Shown: positions 35,901 through 47,596 of the stretch, piece after piece
Numbering within the stretch: position 1 is the stretch's first letter
How the letters are laid out: each line of letters starts with the position of its first letter
From: Phaeosaccion multiseriatum
Lineage: Eukaryota > Ochrophyta, other classes
Direction: 5' to 3'
Assembly (NCBI GenBank): GCA_965112735.1
Contig: OZ218961.1
Span: forward strand, 1,116,001-1,180,000
Length of the DNA stretch: 64,000 nt
Position numbers and translations under genes: made by a program
The notes under the pieces: model-generated
Seen by the model: only the letters and a program-made list of their open reading frames with translations
Database searches by the model: none
What the model was told of the DNA's origin: nothing

Positions 35901-38900
35901 AGGAGGAGGAGGAGGAGGATGAGGATGAGGAGGAGGAGGGGGAGGGGGAGGGGGAGGAGAAGGAGGAGGTGGTGGTGGTGGAGGAGGAGGAGGAGGAGGG
36001 AGAGGGGGGGGGCGAGGAGACGGGTCACCAGAAGGAGGGGGAGAAGGAGGAGGGCGAGAACGGAGGAGGGGAAGGTGGAGAGGGGGGAAGCCTGGAAGAG
36101 AGCGGGGTGAGAAAGAGCGGTGGGAGAAGAGGTAGGCAGGGTAAGGGGAAGAAGAAGGGAGGGGTAGGGACGAAGGCCGATTCGTTGGGCCAAGCTGCAG
36201 TGGAGCAGACGGACAAGGAGGGGCAGGAGGGCGGGGGGGACAGCGAGGAGGACAAGGAGGAGGAGGGGGAGGGGGAGGGAACGGAGGAGAGGGAGGACGA
36301 GGAGGAGGACGACGGTGACGAGGAGAAGGAAGACGAAGACAAGAAGGAAGAGGGGAAGAGGAAGAGGCCCTCGCTTATTAAAGACACGAAGCAACAAGCA
36401 AGCAGGGCACAAGCGGCCGAGAAGGAAGAAGGAGTAGGAGGAGAAGGGGGTGGACGTAGTAGTGGTGGGGCATCGCAGCAACGAAGTGAAAGCGACGGTC
36501 GTGGTGGTATTGGTGATCATGTTCGTGGTCGTGGTCGCCAACTGTCAGCCGGCCAGCGCCCGCTCATCGTGTCGCTCCTCCTGGGCAAGCAGCACGAGAC
36601 TCAAGCCACTCTTGATGCCCTCCAGGCCAAGGTCGAGAAGCTGACTACTGAGGCTCTCGACAAGGACCAGAGGGGCAGGGCGGAGCAGCTCAAACTCACA
36701 CAGGTAGGGGGTTGGTTGGTTGGTTGGTTGGTTGGTTGGTTGGTTGGTTGGTTGGTTGGTTGGTTGGTTGGCTGGTTGGTTGGTTGGTTGGTTGGTTGGT
36801 TGGTTGGTTGGTGGGTTGGTTGGTTGGTTGGTTGGTGGGTTGGTTGGTTGGATGGATGGATGGTTGGTTGGTTGGTTGGTGGGTTGGTTGGTTGGTTGGT
36901 TGGTTGGTGGGTTGGTTGGTTGGATGGTTGGTTGGTTGGTTGGTTGGTTCTTGCTGTGCAAAGAAGTTGCTTTTGCTTTTTAGACTGCTGCCCCATCTCC
37001 CTCCCCTCCCCTCCTCTCTCCCCCCCTCGCTCAGACCACAACTCGCTTCGAGGGCTCCATTATGTCACTGCTGCAAGACCCCTGCAGCTTCATTCATTCC
37101 GACCAAGTCTTCCCCGACCTCCTTAGCGCCGTTGGTCTACCCTCCCTTCAGTCACAGGTAGCCTACTACTATTGGTGATACGTTTGATTGTTCACTTGTA
37201 ACCCCCTCCCTCCCTCCCTCCCTCCCTCCCTCCCCTCCCTTCCTCCGTATCACCAACATCCCCCCCCCCCTTCACAGATAGCGTACATCAGCGGCAAAGT
37301 GCTCCTCCCGATCCCCAACATTTACAACGCCATTGTGCGAGTTGTCAAGGCGGTAAGTGCGTGTCTGTGTCTCTGCCTTAGGAGTGTGTGTGTGTGTGCG
37401 CGTCTGTCTCTCTACCTTAGGAGTGTGTGTGTGTGTGCGTGTCTGTGTCTCTACCTTAGGAGTGTGTGCGTGTGTGCGTGTCTGTGTCTCTACCTTAGGA
37501 GTGTGTGCGTGTGTGCGTGTCTGTGTCTCTACCTTAGGAGTGTGTGTGTGTGTGTGCGTGTCTGTGTCTCTACCTTAGGAGTGTGTGCGTGTGTGCGTGT
37601 CTGTGTCTCTACCTTAGGAGTGTGTGTGCCCGCGCGCGCGCGCGTGTGTGTGTGTGTGTGTGCGTGTGTGTGTGTGTGTGCGTGTGTGCGTGTGTGTGTG
37701 TGTATGTGCGTGCGTGCGCGTATGTGTGGTCCATCACGGCCTCCTGCCCAACCGTTGTTCTGTGATATCAACCGACTGCTGCTGTATCACCAACTGCGGC
37801 GGTAAACCTAACTGCTGCTACTGTGATGTATCATCAACTGCTGCTACGATACCACCAACTGCTGTATCACAGATGCACCGGAGTCACAGGGAGCTCTCTG
37901 GCACGTTTCACGCCATTGCTCAAGCCGCCCCTGCAGTGGGTATGCAGGTGGGTTGTTAAAAGTGTGGGTGGGTGGGTGGGTGTCAGGACAGAGGGTGGGT
38001 GTCAGGACAGAGGGTGGGTGTCAGGACAGGTATGCAGGTGGGTGGGTGGGTGGGTGGGCAGTGAGGTATGCAGGTGGGTGAGTGGGTGGGCAGTGAGGGA
38101 GACACACAGGCGTGTCTCACTTCCTCCTTTTCTCACTCACTCACTCACTCACTGACTCACTCACTAGCTTACTAACTCACTCACTCACTCACTCACTCAC
38201 TCACTGACTCACTCACACACTCACTCACTCACTCACTCACTCACTCACTGACTCACTCACTCACTCACTCACTCACTCACTCACTCACTCACTCACTCAC
38301 TCACTCACTCACCCACTCACTCACTCACTCACTCACTCTCTCACTCACTCACTCACTCACTCACTCTCTCACTCACTCACTCACTCACTCACTCACTCTC
38401 TCACTCACTCACTCACTCACTCACTCACTCACAGTTTACTGACTAACTCACTCACTCGCTCACTCGCCCACTCCCTCCCAAACGCCCACTTATCCCCCCT
38501 CCCCCCAACACACAGGGTGAGCGTGGCCTGTCAAAGTTTCTGTACGAGCAGCAATTACAAGAGCACTCCGGAGTTTCCTCCGCTCACGCCCGTATCAGGC
38601 ACTTACTGGTGTGTAGTAAGTCACTGAAAGTCGCCTCCTAATTGATAGCTTGACTGGGCCCATGCAGTGCCATCCACTGCCATCCACTGCCATCCACTGC
38701 CATCCGCCGTTTCCCTCCGTTCTTGGTGGTGTGCTGCCATATGTTACTCAAAGGCTCCTCCTTTCTTTGACTTTGTACATGCTTTTGAAGAGGGTTAGGG
38801 TATGGGTGCTCGATGGAGCGACTGACTAGCGCACACATGCACTGCCATCCATGCATCCATCCGTCCATCCATTGCCATCCATCCATTGCCATCCATCCAT

Positions 38901-39157
38901 CCATCCATTGCCTTCTTTCCCTTACGAACAGGTCTCGCTGGTGATGTGGCATCCCCCCGCCGCAGCTGCTCGAGCGGTCAAGCTGCCCCGACCTCTGAAC
39001 GCCTCCGAACAGGCCATGGTGGGACACTTCCAGAAGATTTTAAGGGTGCGTGCTTGTGTATGTGTGTGTGTGTGTGCGTGTGTGGGTGTGCGTGTGTGTG
39101 TGTGTGTGTTTGTGTTTGTGTGTGTGCGTATGTGTGTATGTATGTGTGTGTGTGTGC

Positions 39158-39188
<31 letters not shown>

Positions 39189-40750
39189 GGTGGGTGTGTG
39201 TCTTCTACAGTAGGGGTGATGTTGCTCTTGATAGTCTTCTGTAACGCTTTCCTCTCTATGCTCCCTTCCCCCATCTTCTCCTCTCCTCTCGCCTCCCCTC
39301 TCCCCTCTCCCCTCTCCCCTCCCATCCATTGCCATCTACAGCTGTCTCACAACGAGAACTTCTCTCCCTCGGAGGAGCTTCTGTGGTTACGAGTCTTTCA
39401 ATTCCTCGAGGAGTTCATCCCTCTCGCCCCAAGCTCAGTCGCCCGGCGGAAAGGAGCAGCAGCAGCAGGAGGAGGAGGAGCAGCAGCAGGAGGAGAAGGA
39501 GGGACAGCGAAGAGCGGCGTGAATCGTCATATGGCGACTCCTTTGATTCCACTCCGTATAGCAAAAGCCGCACTAGAGCAGCTCTTTGAAGGCGCACGGG
39601 AGCTTCGCATCAACAAGGTGATCGTCGCCAAGGCTCAGCGGGCGGAGGACCAACGCCACCACCACCACCACCACCACCATCACAGCTTTACAGATGATGA
39701 CGACGGTGGGCGGGGGATGGCAGTGGATGGGAGCAGCGGTGGTGATGAGAGCGATTTGGCCAAGCGTTATGGCGGAGCATTCCTGTCAGGGCCGAATGTG
39801 AACTCAAGAGTGGGACAGCGGTATGCCGAGGAGATGGAAGCACATCGCCTGGCTGTGCAGGTGCGTGTAGGCCAAGGGGTGGGGTGGAGTGGGGGGGTAG
39901 AGTGAATTAGGGTGTGGTACCGTACCGCGCTACCTAGCGCATACTCTTACTCGTGGTCTGCTTCTCCCTCTCCCTCTCCCTCTCTCTCTCTCCTTCACTC
40001 TTCCTCTCTCACCTCTCTCTCCCCCTCCCCCTTCTCTCTCTCTCCCTTTTGTTCCTCTCCCTCCCCCTCCCTCCCTCCCTCCCTCCCTCCCTCCCTCCCC
40101 CTCCCTCCCTCCCTGCCTCCTTCTTTCCCCCCCTATCTCCGCCTCCTTCTCCCCCTCCTCTCCCCTCCCCCCCCCCCCATCTCTCCCCCCCCCCCCTCTC
40201 TCCCCCCCATCTCCCGACAGAGACGACGCATGCTGAAGTTCTGGGACCGAGAGCTTGCGCTTGGTGGGGTGTCAAATCCTTGGCGGCTTGTGTGTAAGCC
40301 TGTGGTGCAGAACGCGTTTCGCTATCTCACTAGCATGACGCCGATGAGCGGAGGTGAGTGAGCGAGTGAGTGAGTGAGGGAGGGAGTGAGCGAGTGAGTG
40401 AGTGAGGGAGTGAGTGAGTGAGTGAGTGAGTGAGTGAGTGAGTGAGTGAGTGAGTGAGTGAGTGAGTGAGTGAGTGAGTGAGTGAGTGAGTGAGTGAGTG
40501 AGTGAGTGAGTGAGTGAGTGAGTGAGTGAGTGAGTGAGTGAGTGAGTGAGTGAGTGAGTGAGTGAGTGAGTGAGTGAGTGACTGAGTGAGTGACTGAGTG
40601 AGTGAGTGAGTGACTGAGTGACTGAGTGACTGAGTGACTGAGTAACTGAGTGACTGACTGAGTGACTGAGTGACTGAGTGACTGAGTGAGAGAGTGAGTG
40701 AGTGAGTGAGTGAGTGAGTGAGTGACAGAGTAATGCATAGGGTCAGGCGA

Positions 40751-40787
<37 letters not shown>

Positions 40788-42016
40788 TCCCTTGCTCTCC
40801 CTCTCCTCCCTCCCTCTCGCCCCCCCCCCCCCCCTCCCCCCTTGCGCTCTCCCCCCCTCCCCTCTCCCTCACCCACCCCTTGCCATCCCTCGCTATGCGT
40901 AGGAGAGCATGTCACCCTCTTCGATGTGATGGACACAGCCATAGAGAGGGGCTGGAGGCTCAACAGACAGCAGCTCTTGCGCACCCTCGCCACCGTTTTT
41001 GAGGTACGTTGGAGAGAGGGAGGGAGAGAGAGGGGGGGGGGGTATTTATTGACTTGAAGGAATCACTCTAAGAAGTACCTATGTGAGAGAGAGAGAATGA
41101 GAGAGGACGAGCGAGAGAGGGGGCGGGGGGGGGGAGAGAATGAGAGGGGTAGAGAGGAGAGGGAGAGGGAGAGAGAGAGAGAGGGAGGGAGGGAGGTAGA
41201 GAGACGACTCGTTGACTTGAGACGGAGGTAGAGAGAGGAATCATTGACTTTGAGTGAGTGAGTGCCTTTCTAACAGGGGGTGGGCTTTGAGAATGGGTAC
41301 CTCGATGCCCACTTTCACCATTTCATTGACTTCTCACCACTTTCTATGCGTCACTGCCTTATTGTTGTATCACCATCGCGGGCGCAAACCCCTAACTGCA
41401 AACTGCAAACTGCAACAACATCACTGTCGTCGTAACTGTCGCAGGTGGTGGACTTGAGTGGCGAGCTCAGTCTCGTGGAGCTGTCAACAGTGATGCAGCT
41501 GGTGGAGCCTGCCGCCGCCTCACCCCACATCATTCGTAAGCTCTATACGCACATTCTCCTCTCCGCCACACATCGGTACCGAGGAGGGTCGAGTGGGAAC
41601 ACCGGAGGGTCAGGGCCAGTGCTTGGCAGGCGAGGGTCGGGGGGTGGAGACACAGCCACTACTGCCGCTGCTGTATCACCAACTGCTACTGCTACGGCTG
41701 CTGCTGCTGCCGCTTCTGGTGGTGGTGGTGGCAGCGGGGCTGTCCATGCCGGTGCTACTGCCGCTGCTGCCGCCGCTACTGCTGATAGTGGTGGCGGTGC
41801 TGGTGGAGGTGGTGCGGGAGCAGCAGCAGGAGGAGGAGGAGTGGGAGGAGGAGGAGCGGACGGTAGCGGCAACCCTATCGGCATGGGCGGGCAGGTGCGT
41901 GTGTGGGCATTACTGATATGGGAATCCATCTGTGACTTACTCAACTGTGTGTGTGAGTGAGTGAGTGAGTGAGTGAGTGCGTGAGTGCGTGAGTGCGTGA
42001 GTGCGTGAGTGAGTGA

Positions 42017-42058
<42 letters not shown>

Positions 42059-43821
42059 GTACGTGTGTGTATACCGAACTGAGCTGAATGATTTCACCCT
42101 CAAGTGCCATCTGCGCATGCCTCACAGCAACGATCGATTGGGTAACCACGTCTTGATTGGGTAACCACGTCTTGATTGGGTAACCACGTCCTCCTGATTG
42201 GGTAACCACGTCCTCCTGATTGGGTAACCACGTCCTCCTGATTGTGTAACCACGTCTTGATTGGGTAACCACGTCCTCCTGATTGGGTAACCACGTCCTC
42301 CTGATTGGGTAACCACGTCCTCCTGATTGGGTAACCAGGTAACGCCTGAGATGATGGCTGAGGCGCTGGTGGACTTCCCCTTGCCCTGCTCCGGCCTCGC
42401 ACCCCTTTTCAACCTCAACGACGAGGACTTCAGCAAGCTTGTGCTCAAGGAGGCCGCTGAGGTGCGTACGTAAGGTTACGGATGCGAGATTGAGATTCCA
42501 TGCCTATATACCTATATGTAGAGAGAGAGAGAGAGAAAGTGGGGATTGGTTCGGAATGAGAGAGAGAGAATGAGGGAGAGAGAGGAGGGAGAGAGAGGGA
42601 GAGAGGGGGAGACAGAGATGGGGGTAGAGACAGAGACAGACAGAGAGAGAGAGAGACAGACGGAGAGAGAGACAGAGAGAGACAGAGAGAGACAGAGAGA
42701 GACAGAAAAGAGTGTATTGCTATAAGATGTGGTTTGCTGCACTGCGCAAGATTCCGTGTGGTTGATTTCCCGAGGGGGGTGGGAGGGGGGAAGGGTTCCA
42801 TGGTTCTTTCTTTCTATCGTACCCACTGGAAATACTGGGTGCTGCATGTTCGCTTGCCTCGCTTCTCTCGTCTCTTGCGTCTCTCCCCTCCTCTTCTCTC
42901 TTCTCTCTCCTCCCTCCCCTCTCCACTCTCGCCTCCCGCCGTCTCGTCTTGATTTGGCTTGGCACTCTCTCTCACACACGTGTGTGCACGCACACACACA
43001 CATACGCACAAACGTCTCGCTCTCTCTCTCACACACACATACACACGCATACACATACTCTCTCTCTTACACACACACACACACACGCACTCACGTTGGT
43101 GATACTCCCTCACAGGCCCAACGAATCCGCACGTCACTAGTGCACAGCCTTTTTGAAGGTCAGGAAGATGACGTCACCACAGAAAAGGATGACGTCAGCC
43201 TCATAGATGCAAGGGGGAGGTGAGTGAGTTTTGGTACCTCGTCTAGGAGGAGGAGGAGGAGGAGGAGGAGGAGGAGGAGGAGGAGGAGGAGGCCTGTTGA
43301 GGAGAGATGCACCTCCGTTTGCTTCGTGCTTTGTGCTTCCTGTTGCTTGCTCATCTCGCCCTGTGTACTCCCTCTGCCTCCTTTCGCACACACACACACC
43401 CTCACACCTTCAATGCCCCTCCTTCTTATCCCATCCCTTCGGTCCTCCTGTCATTCTGCACGCGCCCGCACCCCCACCCACCCACCCACCCACCCACATA
43501 CACGTGTTGGACCTCCATTGCAGACAAATCATGGTGTTTGCCAACACCGCGAGAGTGGACGACAATGAGGACAATATCGCACGACTTTGGATCAGTTGTC
43601 ATCTCCTCCGAACCGAGATTGACCTCGTGCGCCTGTGGGGTAGCGTGGTGCACGCGCCGCAGTACCAAAGGGCCTTGCAAGACGGCCTCCGCGCCATTTG
43701 TCGGAGGCGTTTCACGGCATGGAGGCTGTGGTGCGAGCAGAGCAAGAGAGAGCGGGGCAAGGGGCGAGTGGGTCGAGTGTCAGGAGGGTTAGTTTCAGTG
43801 CCAGTGGTCGGCGATGACTGA
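29993..43821 (+). CDS. Axonemal dynein light-chain-domain protein, AXDND1/p28-like (18 exons)
   Basis: Exons: 29993-30302, 30787-31868, 32190-32308, 33027-33096, 33514-34284, 34640-36703, 37035-37157, 37278-37352, 37873-37947, 38516-38608, 38932-39045, 39342-39860, 40221-40353, 40903-41003, 41445-41894, 42339-42461, 43116-43219, 43524-43821. They join in frame, about 2207 aa. The key segment, [19 protein letters not shown] (about 695-713), matches the core of the axonemal dynein light-chain domain (ELIRQVTxxCAERGLLL in p28/DNALI1) and is followed by a coiled coil to residue 784. Just upstream, [16 protein letters not shown] resembles the FPSxKPxxR region of AXDND1. Later exons encode helical segments without a recognised domain. 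The large size with an internal domain fits AXDND1 rather than the roughly 250-aa p28. The 5' exon pair is the least certain; translation could start at 30744. The product should act in cilia or flagella. Confidence 0.65.
31333..31512 (+). repeat. Coding GGA repeat (poly-Gly) in dynein-domain gene
   Basis: GGA array in the second exon, about 55 codons of Gly in the frame fixed by flanking sequence (NPRGGG before it, GMGTPGQAE after it). Confidence 0.85.
32337..32830 (+). repeat. GTGA tetranucleotide array in intron
   Basis: About 450 bp of GTGA/GGTG repeat between the exons ending at 32308 and starting at 33027. Confidence 0.9.
33106..33450 (+). repeat. TTGGTGATACAG motif then GA repeats after a donor
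   Basis: The exon ends at 33096. GTGAGAGAG is followed directly by TTGGTGATACAG (33106-33117), then by about 330 bp of GA-rich units that include a repeated GGCAGGGAGA module. Confidence 0.8.
34381..34639 (+). repeat. CCCTCC hexamer array ending in a motif-derived acceptor
   Basis: Pyrimidine CCCTCC repeats lead to CTATATCACCAACAG at 34625-34639. The last AG is the splice acceptor, so a one-mismatch copy of the dispersed motif provides the 3' splice site. Confidence 0.8.
36704..36952 (+). repeat. GGTT tetranucleotide array beginning at a donor
   Basis: The donor CAG|GTAGGGGGTTGG runs straight into about 240 bp of GGTT with GGTG/GGAT variants. Confidence 0.9.
37353..37640 (+). repeat. 39-bp minisatellite with repeated acceptor-like sequence
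   Basis: Seven units, mostly 39 bp apart, each containing TCTCTACCTTAGGAG (first copy CTGCCTTAGGAG), i.e. a pyrimidine tract plus TAG. The array starts at the donor GCG|GTAAGTGCGTG. Confidence 0.8.
37950..38465 (+). repeat. GTGG-type repeats then CTCA array in one intron
   Basis: The 5' part is GGTG/GTCAGGACAGAG units. 38130-38465 is CTCA tetranucleotide repeat leading to the acceptor at 38515. Confidence 0.85.
39046..39200 (+). repeat. TG dinucleotide repeat starting at a donor
   Basis: The donor AGG|GTGCGTGCTTGTG runs into TG-rich repeat. Confidence 0.85.
40354..40735 (+). repeat. GAGT array starting exactly at the donor
   Basis: The exon ends at 40353. The intron opens GTGAGTGAGCGAGTGAGTG and stays GAGT repeat for about 380 bp. 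The donor consensus GTGAGT is identical to the repeat unit. Confidence 0.9.
42130..42338 (+). repeat. Minisatellite of an acceptor-like unit
   Basis: About ten units, spaced mostly 18 or 24 bp, of GATTGGGTAACCACGTC with or without CTCCT. The last unit reads GATTGGGTAACCAG and its AG (42337-42338) is the acceptor of the next exon. The other copies have CAC where the real site has CAG. Confidence 0.85.
42510..42715 (+). repeat. GA-rich repeat in intron
   Basis: GAGA/GACAGA purine repeat between the exons ending at 42461 and starting at 43116. Confidence 0.85.
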
Positions 43822-44542
43822 GGAGAAGCCTGGACCCCGAGTCTTCTTCAGATGATACTCACACTTTGTTGGAGAAAGCATAGGAAGCTTCTCCATATCG
43901 ACATCGACCCCATTTTTAGAAGTGTTCGACTTTTCTACTAGTTCGAAGTAGTACTTTAGAAGGTCTCGTAGGAAGTGTAAAGTGGGCCCTGGCTGAGGGG
44001 CCGAGAGAAGACAAGAGAAACGGACCGTGCGAATGAATGAACGGACCCACATGGCCCCGCCCCTTGAAAGTACCCCTTGTTTGGTGCTTCCGTGGTGCAG
44101 CACATCCAAAGGGTGGCCACTTTGAATTCATTTGACGTTTAATAATAACTTCTACTGTACCCATCATCTTAGCGAAAGTCCTTCCTTATCTTGAGAGACA
44201 AGATGATGCACCCGTCGTTGGGGTCTGCCAGAGGGTAAAATCTGATTGGCTTCCCACGCTTCCTGCCTCCTACCTTACTTCTTTAGTGTAATTAAAAACC
44301 GAAGCCACTCGCTGGCGTCTTTAACATAACATTACGCTGGGGGCGGAGTAGGAACTTTGACTCCCCGCCCCACCATGGTATAGAAGCGACGTCTGACAGC
44401 CCCAAAGGATCGGTCAGAGGCCGCCATACCTTACCTGTGGAGGAGTGTGGGGGGGGGGGGGCAGAGTGCTGCAGCTGGCTGGCTCGAAGGGGCCGGCTCA
44501 CTCCAAAGGGCGGGCTGCATGCCCACTGCACAGCTCACTCAC
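43822..44542. other. Intergenic between dynein-domain gene and HSF-like copy D
   Basis: 43822-44330 shows no gene or repeat that I recognise. 44330-44542 is the downstream block of HSF-like unit D, the reversed counterpart of the block after gene A (CCCCAAAGGATCGGTCAGA and GCAGCTGGCTGGCTCGAAG). Confidence 0.5.
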
Positions 44543-46033
44543 TCAATCGTGCTCCTCTCCCTCCTCGAAACTTACAAAGTCGAGCCAGTCCATCTCCTCT
44601 GACTCGTCCAGTGGCTTGCTCGCTTCCACCTCCACTGCGGAAGGCAGTACAAGGCCGTTGCTCTCGGGCTCGAAGCAGGCATTCAACGCTCGGGGGCTCA
44701 TGTTTGGTCGCAAAAGGAAGGGTCGTCGCTGCCCTTTCGGAAGGTCAGGACAAAGGAAGCGGATTTCGCCCACGGCACCATCGCTGCTGCCCCCGCCCCC
44801 TCCCTCCTGCCCTCCGTCCACCGGAGTGACCTCTGAACTCAGAGGCTGCTTCATAAGCCCCCACAGCCCACAACCTCTTGGAGCAGCAGCAGCGGCGGCG
44901 GCGCCTTCGAACCCACCATCACTGGGAGCAGCTACAGCACCAGCATCGGCGGCGGTGTCCGTAGCAGCTATCGCCTGCGTCTGGTGGGGCGTAGGAGGGG
45001 TTGAGGAGCCTCTACGCAACTTCTGCACTCCCTCCGCTCCCTCCTTGTCGCCATCTGCTGTCGTCGTCCCCCTGTTCCTCTCCTCCTGGTCCTCCTGGTC
45101 CTCCTCCTCCTCCTCCTCCTCCTCCTTGTCCGTCTCCTCCTCCACATGAGCAAGCTTAGGCTTTCTCATCTTGGGGCACTCCTTGCCTCTCTTGACGCTC
45201 TTGACGGCCATTTCGATGCCCCCCGCCCTCCCCCCCTTGATCAAGATCGGCTTCTTGCTTGCAGGACCACTACGGCCCTTCGTGCGTCCCTTCCCGCTCT
45301 TGATGTTCTTGACGCTCTTGACGCTCTTGACGCTCTGTTTCCTCGGAAGGCCCCTAAGGATTGTGGCGCCAAAGTCCGCCCCATTGGGAGTGGGCCAGGG
45401 CTGGAGCAAATTTGCATGCCCTACCTTAGCCAGTATCGGGTCCAGGACGAAGCGCGCCGTGTCCAAGTGTTTGCGGACCCCTTCACCAGCTTTCACCAGC
45501 TTGAAGTGATAGTAGCTGAGCTGGCGGGCAAAGTTCGCGAAGCTGAGGCAAGACAATAAAAGGCGAGTGCATGCAGGCGGCGGAAGCGCGACACAAGGGT
45601 GAGGGCACGCTCGAGTCCTTGGTGGGGGTGAGCAGCTGCGGCGGGGGAGGGTTGGCGCCCTTCTCGCTTGCGCACTTCTTCTCACCTTTTGAATCTTGTC
45701 ACGGTCTTCATGACGCCCACCTTGCTGTGGACAGTGAGGGTACCTTCCAGAGTCGAGAGACGCAATTGTTCAGGAGTGAGCATTGGAAGCCAATTGACGT
45801 CTCGGAACGGGCAACACAAAGGAACATGAGCAGGGGAGGTATGCATTGAACGAACTCACTCACTCACCATTCTCAAAGCGTATGGTGTCGTGCATGCTTG
45901 GGTCTTGATGCAAGTCCAGGAGCAGCTCGATGAACGATGCATCAGAGCTTGTGCGAGGATCCACCGCAGCGACAGCCCCCCCCTCGCTCACCCGTGGAAT
46001 CGGCTGTCTCGCTGCTCGCTGCGCCCTCGCCAT
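44543..46033 (-). CDS. HSF-like DNA-binding protein, copy D (3 exons)
   Basis: Near-identical paralogue of copy A on the opposite strand, about 42 kb away. Exons in transcript order: 46033-45868 (166 nt), 45743-45686 (58 nt), 45542-44543 (1000 nt). The first two have the same lengths as in A; the third is 3 nt shorter. Product 407 aa. The HSF-like blocks are unchanged: FIELLLDLHQDPSMHDTIRF, TLTVHSKVGVM and NFARQLSYYHF with Arg81. Differences from A are mainly length changes in the Lys/Val/Ser linker (extra VKNIKSG-type units) and in the poly-Glu and poly-Ala runs. Such close similarity implies recent duplication or gene conversion. Intact; no disabling change seen. Confidence 0.65.
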
Positions 46034-46890
46034 CTCCTTTACGCTTGAGTGAGCTCCTCTTGAGCAGCCCTTTTTGTCCTGCTATAAGGTCTCTCTGCTA
46101 CTACCGTGTCCGTGGTGTGCGCCTCTGCTGCGTGTGCACCGTACCGAACAATTTTCTTTGGATGCTCAAGTGGTTCCTTTCTCGCTGCGCCACTTGCTCC
46201 CAGCAGCGTATATGCGCTCCTCAATAGCCCTTGTTGCGGCCTGTGTCTTGCTCTGACCTCTCCCTGCTGCTGTCTGCGGCTGTTGAGTGATCTCTGCTGA
46301 ACGTCGATATGAAAGCCGGCTTCCAGGGCTGTCCCAACGCCACCTCCTCTCGCGCCTTCCCTCCACAGTCTACTCTTCAGCAGCCCTTACAAGGGCTGAT
46401 GTGCTGTTTTGAGCGCCCCCTCTACTGCTGGAGAGCCTGCGTCCTCCTCCTGCTGCGCAGAGCCAGTATCAAGTCTCTGCTCTCGCAAGCCCCCGTTTGA
46501 ATTTTTGCCCAACTGGCGCCGCTCGGCCCAAGTGCTAGCTAAGATGCCGTTCTTCCCTGACTGGACCGCGTCGACGGCCGTTCTCGGCTCGTTCTTCTCC
46601 ACCTTTCTTACCCCCCCCTACCCTTTCATATACGCTGCCCCTGTCGTGTTGAGCTCCAGCTCGTGACTCTCTCAGCAATCCAAATGGCAAACAGCACTGA
46701 AATTGTGAACTAATCCTTACGTAAGTATGAGTTCCTAATTTCAGATAGCCGGCCCTCCCACACACGCACCCACATTGCTACTGACTACTGTATGCGTGAT
46801 GCAGAGTGGCGTCTTTCAGACAAGGCGGACGGGCGGAGCTGGAAGGTGCGCTCAGTGGAGACTTCGTGGCTGGCTTGCCTTGCCTACTCG
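46034..46890 (-). repeat. Upstream block of HSF-like unit D
   Basis: Reversed counterpart of 1690-2546, including the 76-codon open frame (46765-46535) and the CGTAAGGATTAGTTCAC landmark. The segment up to about 47030 matches the A/B spacer less well. Confidence 0.6.
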
Positions 46891-47029
46891 ACCTTTCCTC
46901 GCGAGAATGGAGGACGCGTACACTGTACGTGCGTGCAGAGAGAGGGAGAGAAAGAGACCAGTGGTGCAGCAGCTCCGAAGGAAGCCACTTTGAATAGATT
47001 CATTCGCGCCATTTTTCCATAATATTAAC

Positions 47030-47596
47030 TAACTTTGAAAAAAAGAAAGACTACTTACTGCTCTATTACGGTGTGCCAGTGTGAGATTTTTTTAACCCCC
47101 CCCCGCCACACACACACACACACACCGCTGTATCACCAACTGCTGCACGGTGAAGTGCTCTATCACCATTTTAAACTTTTGCGCAGTGCTGTGCTTGCAG
47201 TCTCGGCTGAGGTCCAATATGGCAGGGACGTCAAAGCCAATGACTGCATCTATCCCTAGTACAAAATTTAAAATATCTTCCCCCTCCCCCGGGGGGACTT
47301 GTGTAGCCAGCGACGTCTGACAGCCCCAAAAGGATCTGTCAAAAGACCCATGCCTTACCTCTGCCCTCTGCAGGACTGAGTTGGGCTGGTGGAGTGTTGC
47401 AGCTGGCTGGCTCGAAGGGGCCGGCTCACTCCAAAGGGCGGGCTGCATGCCCACTGCACAGCTCACTCACTCACTCACTCACTCACTCACTCACTCACTC
47501 ACTCACTCACTCACTCGCGCTCCTCCCCTTCCTCAACGTACATCGTCACACGCATCCAGCAGCAGCTCCATGGGGTAGATGGGCACGGAAGGGCTC
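47030..47596 (-). repeat. Spacer and downstream block of HSF-like unit E
   Basis: Contains the dispersed motif CTGTATCACCAA (47128-47139), the TGCCATATTGGAC-type segment near 47215, the shared 3' block (47370-47460) and a 55-bp CTCA microsatellite (47461-47516) that is the reversed GAGT run seen after B. A reading frame resembling A's acidic tail continues beyond the stop of gene E here, in another frame. Confidence 0.55.

Noticed and set aside
37357-37771. Cys-Val and Thr-His repeat frames
   Set aside because: GT-rich minisatellite in an intron; no splice-consistent continuation.
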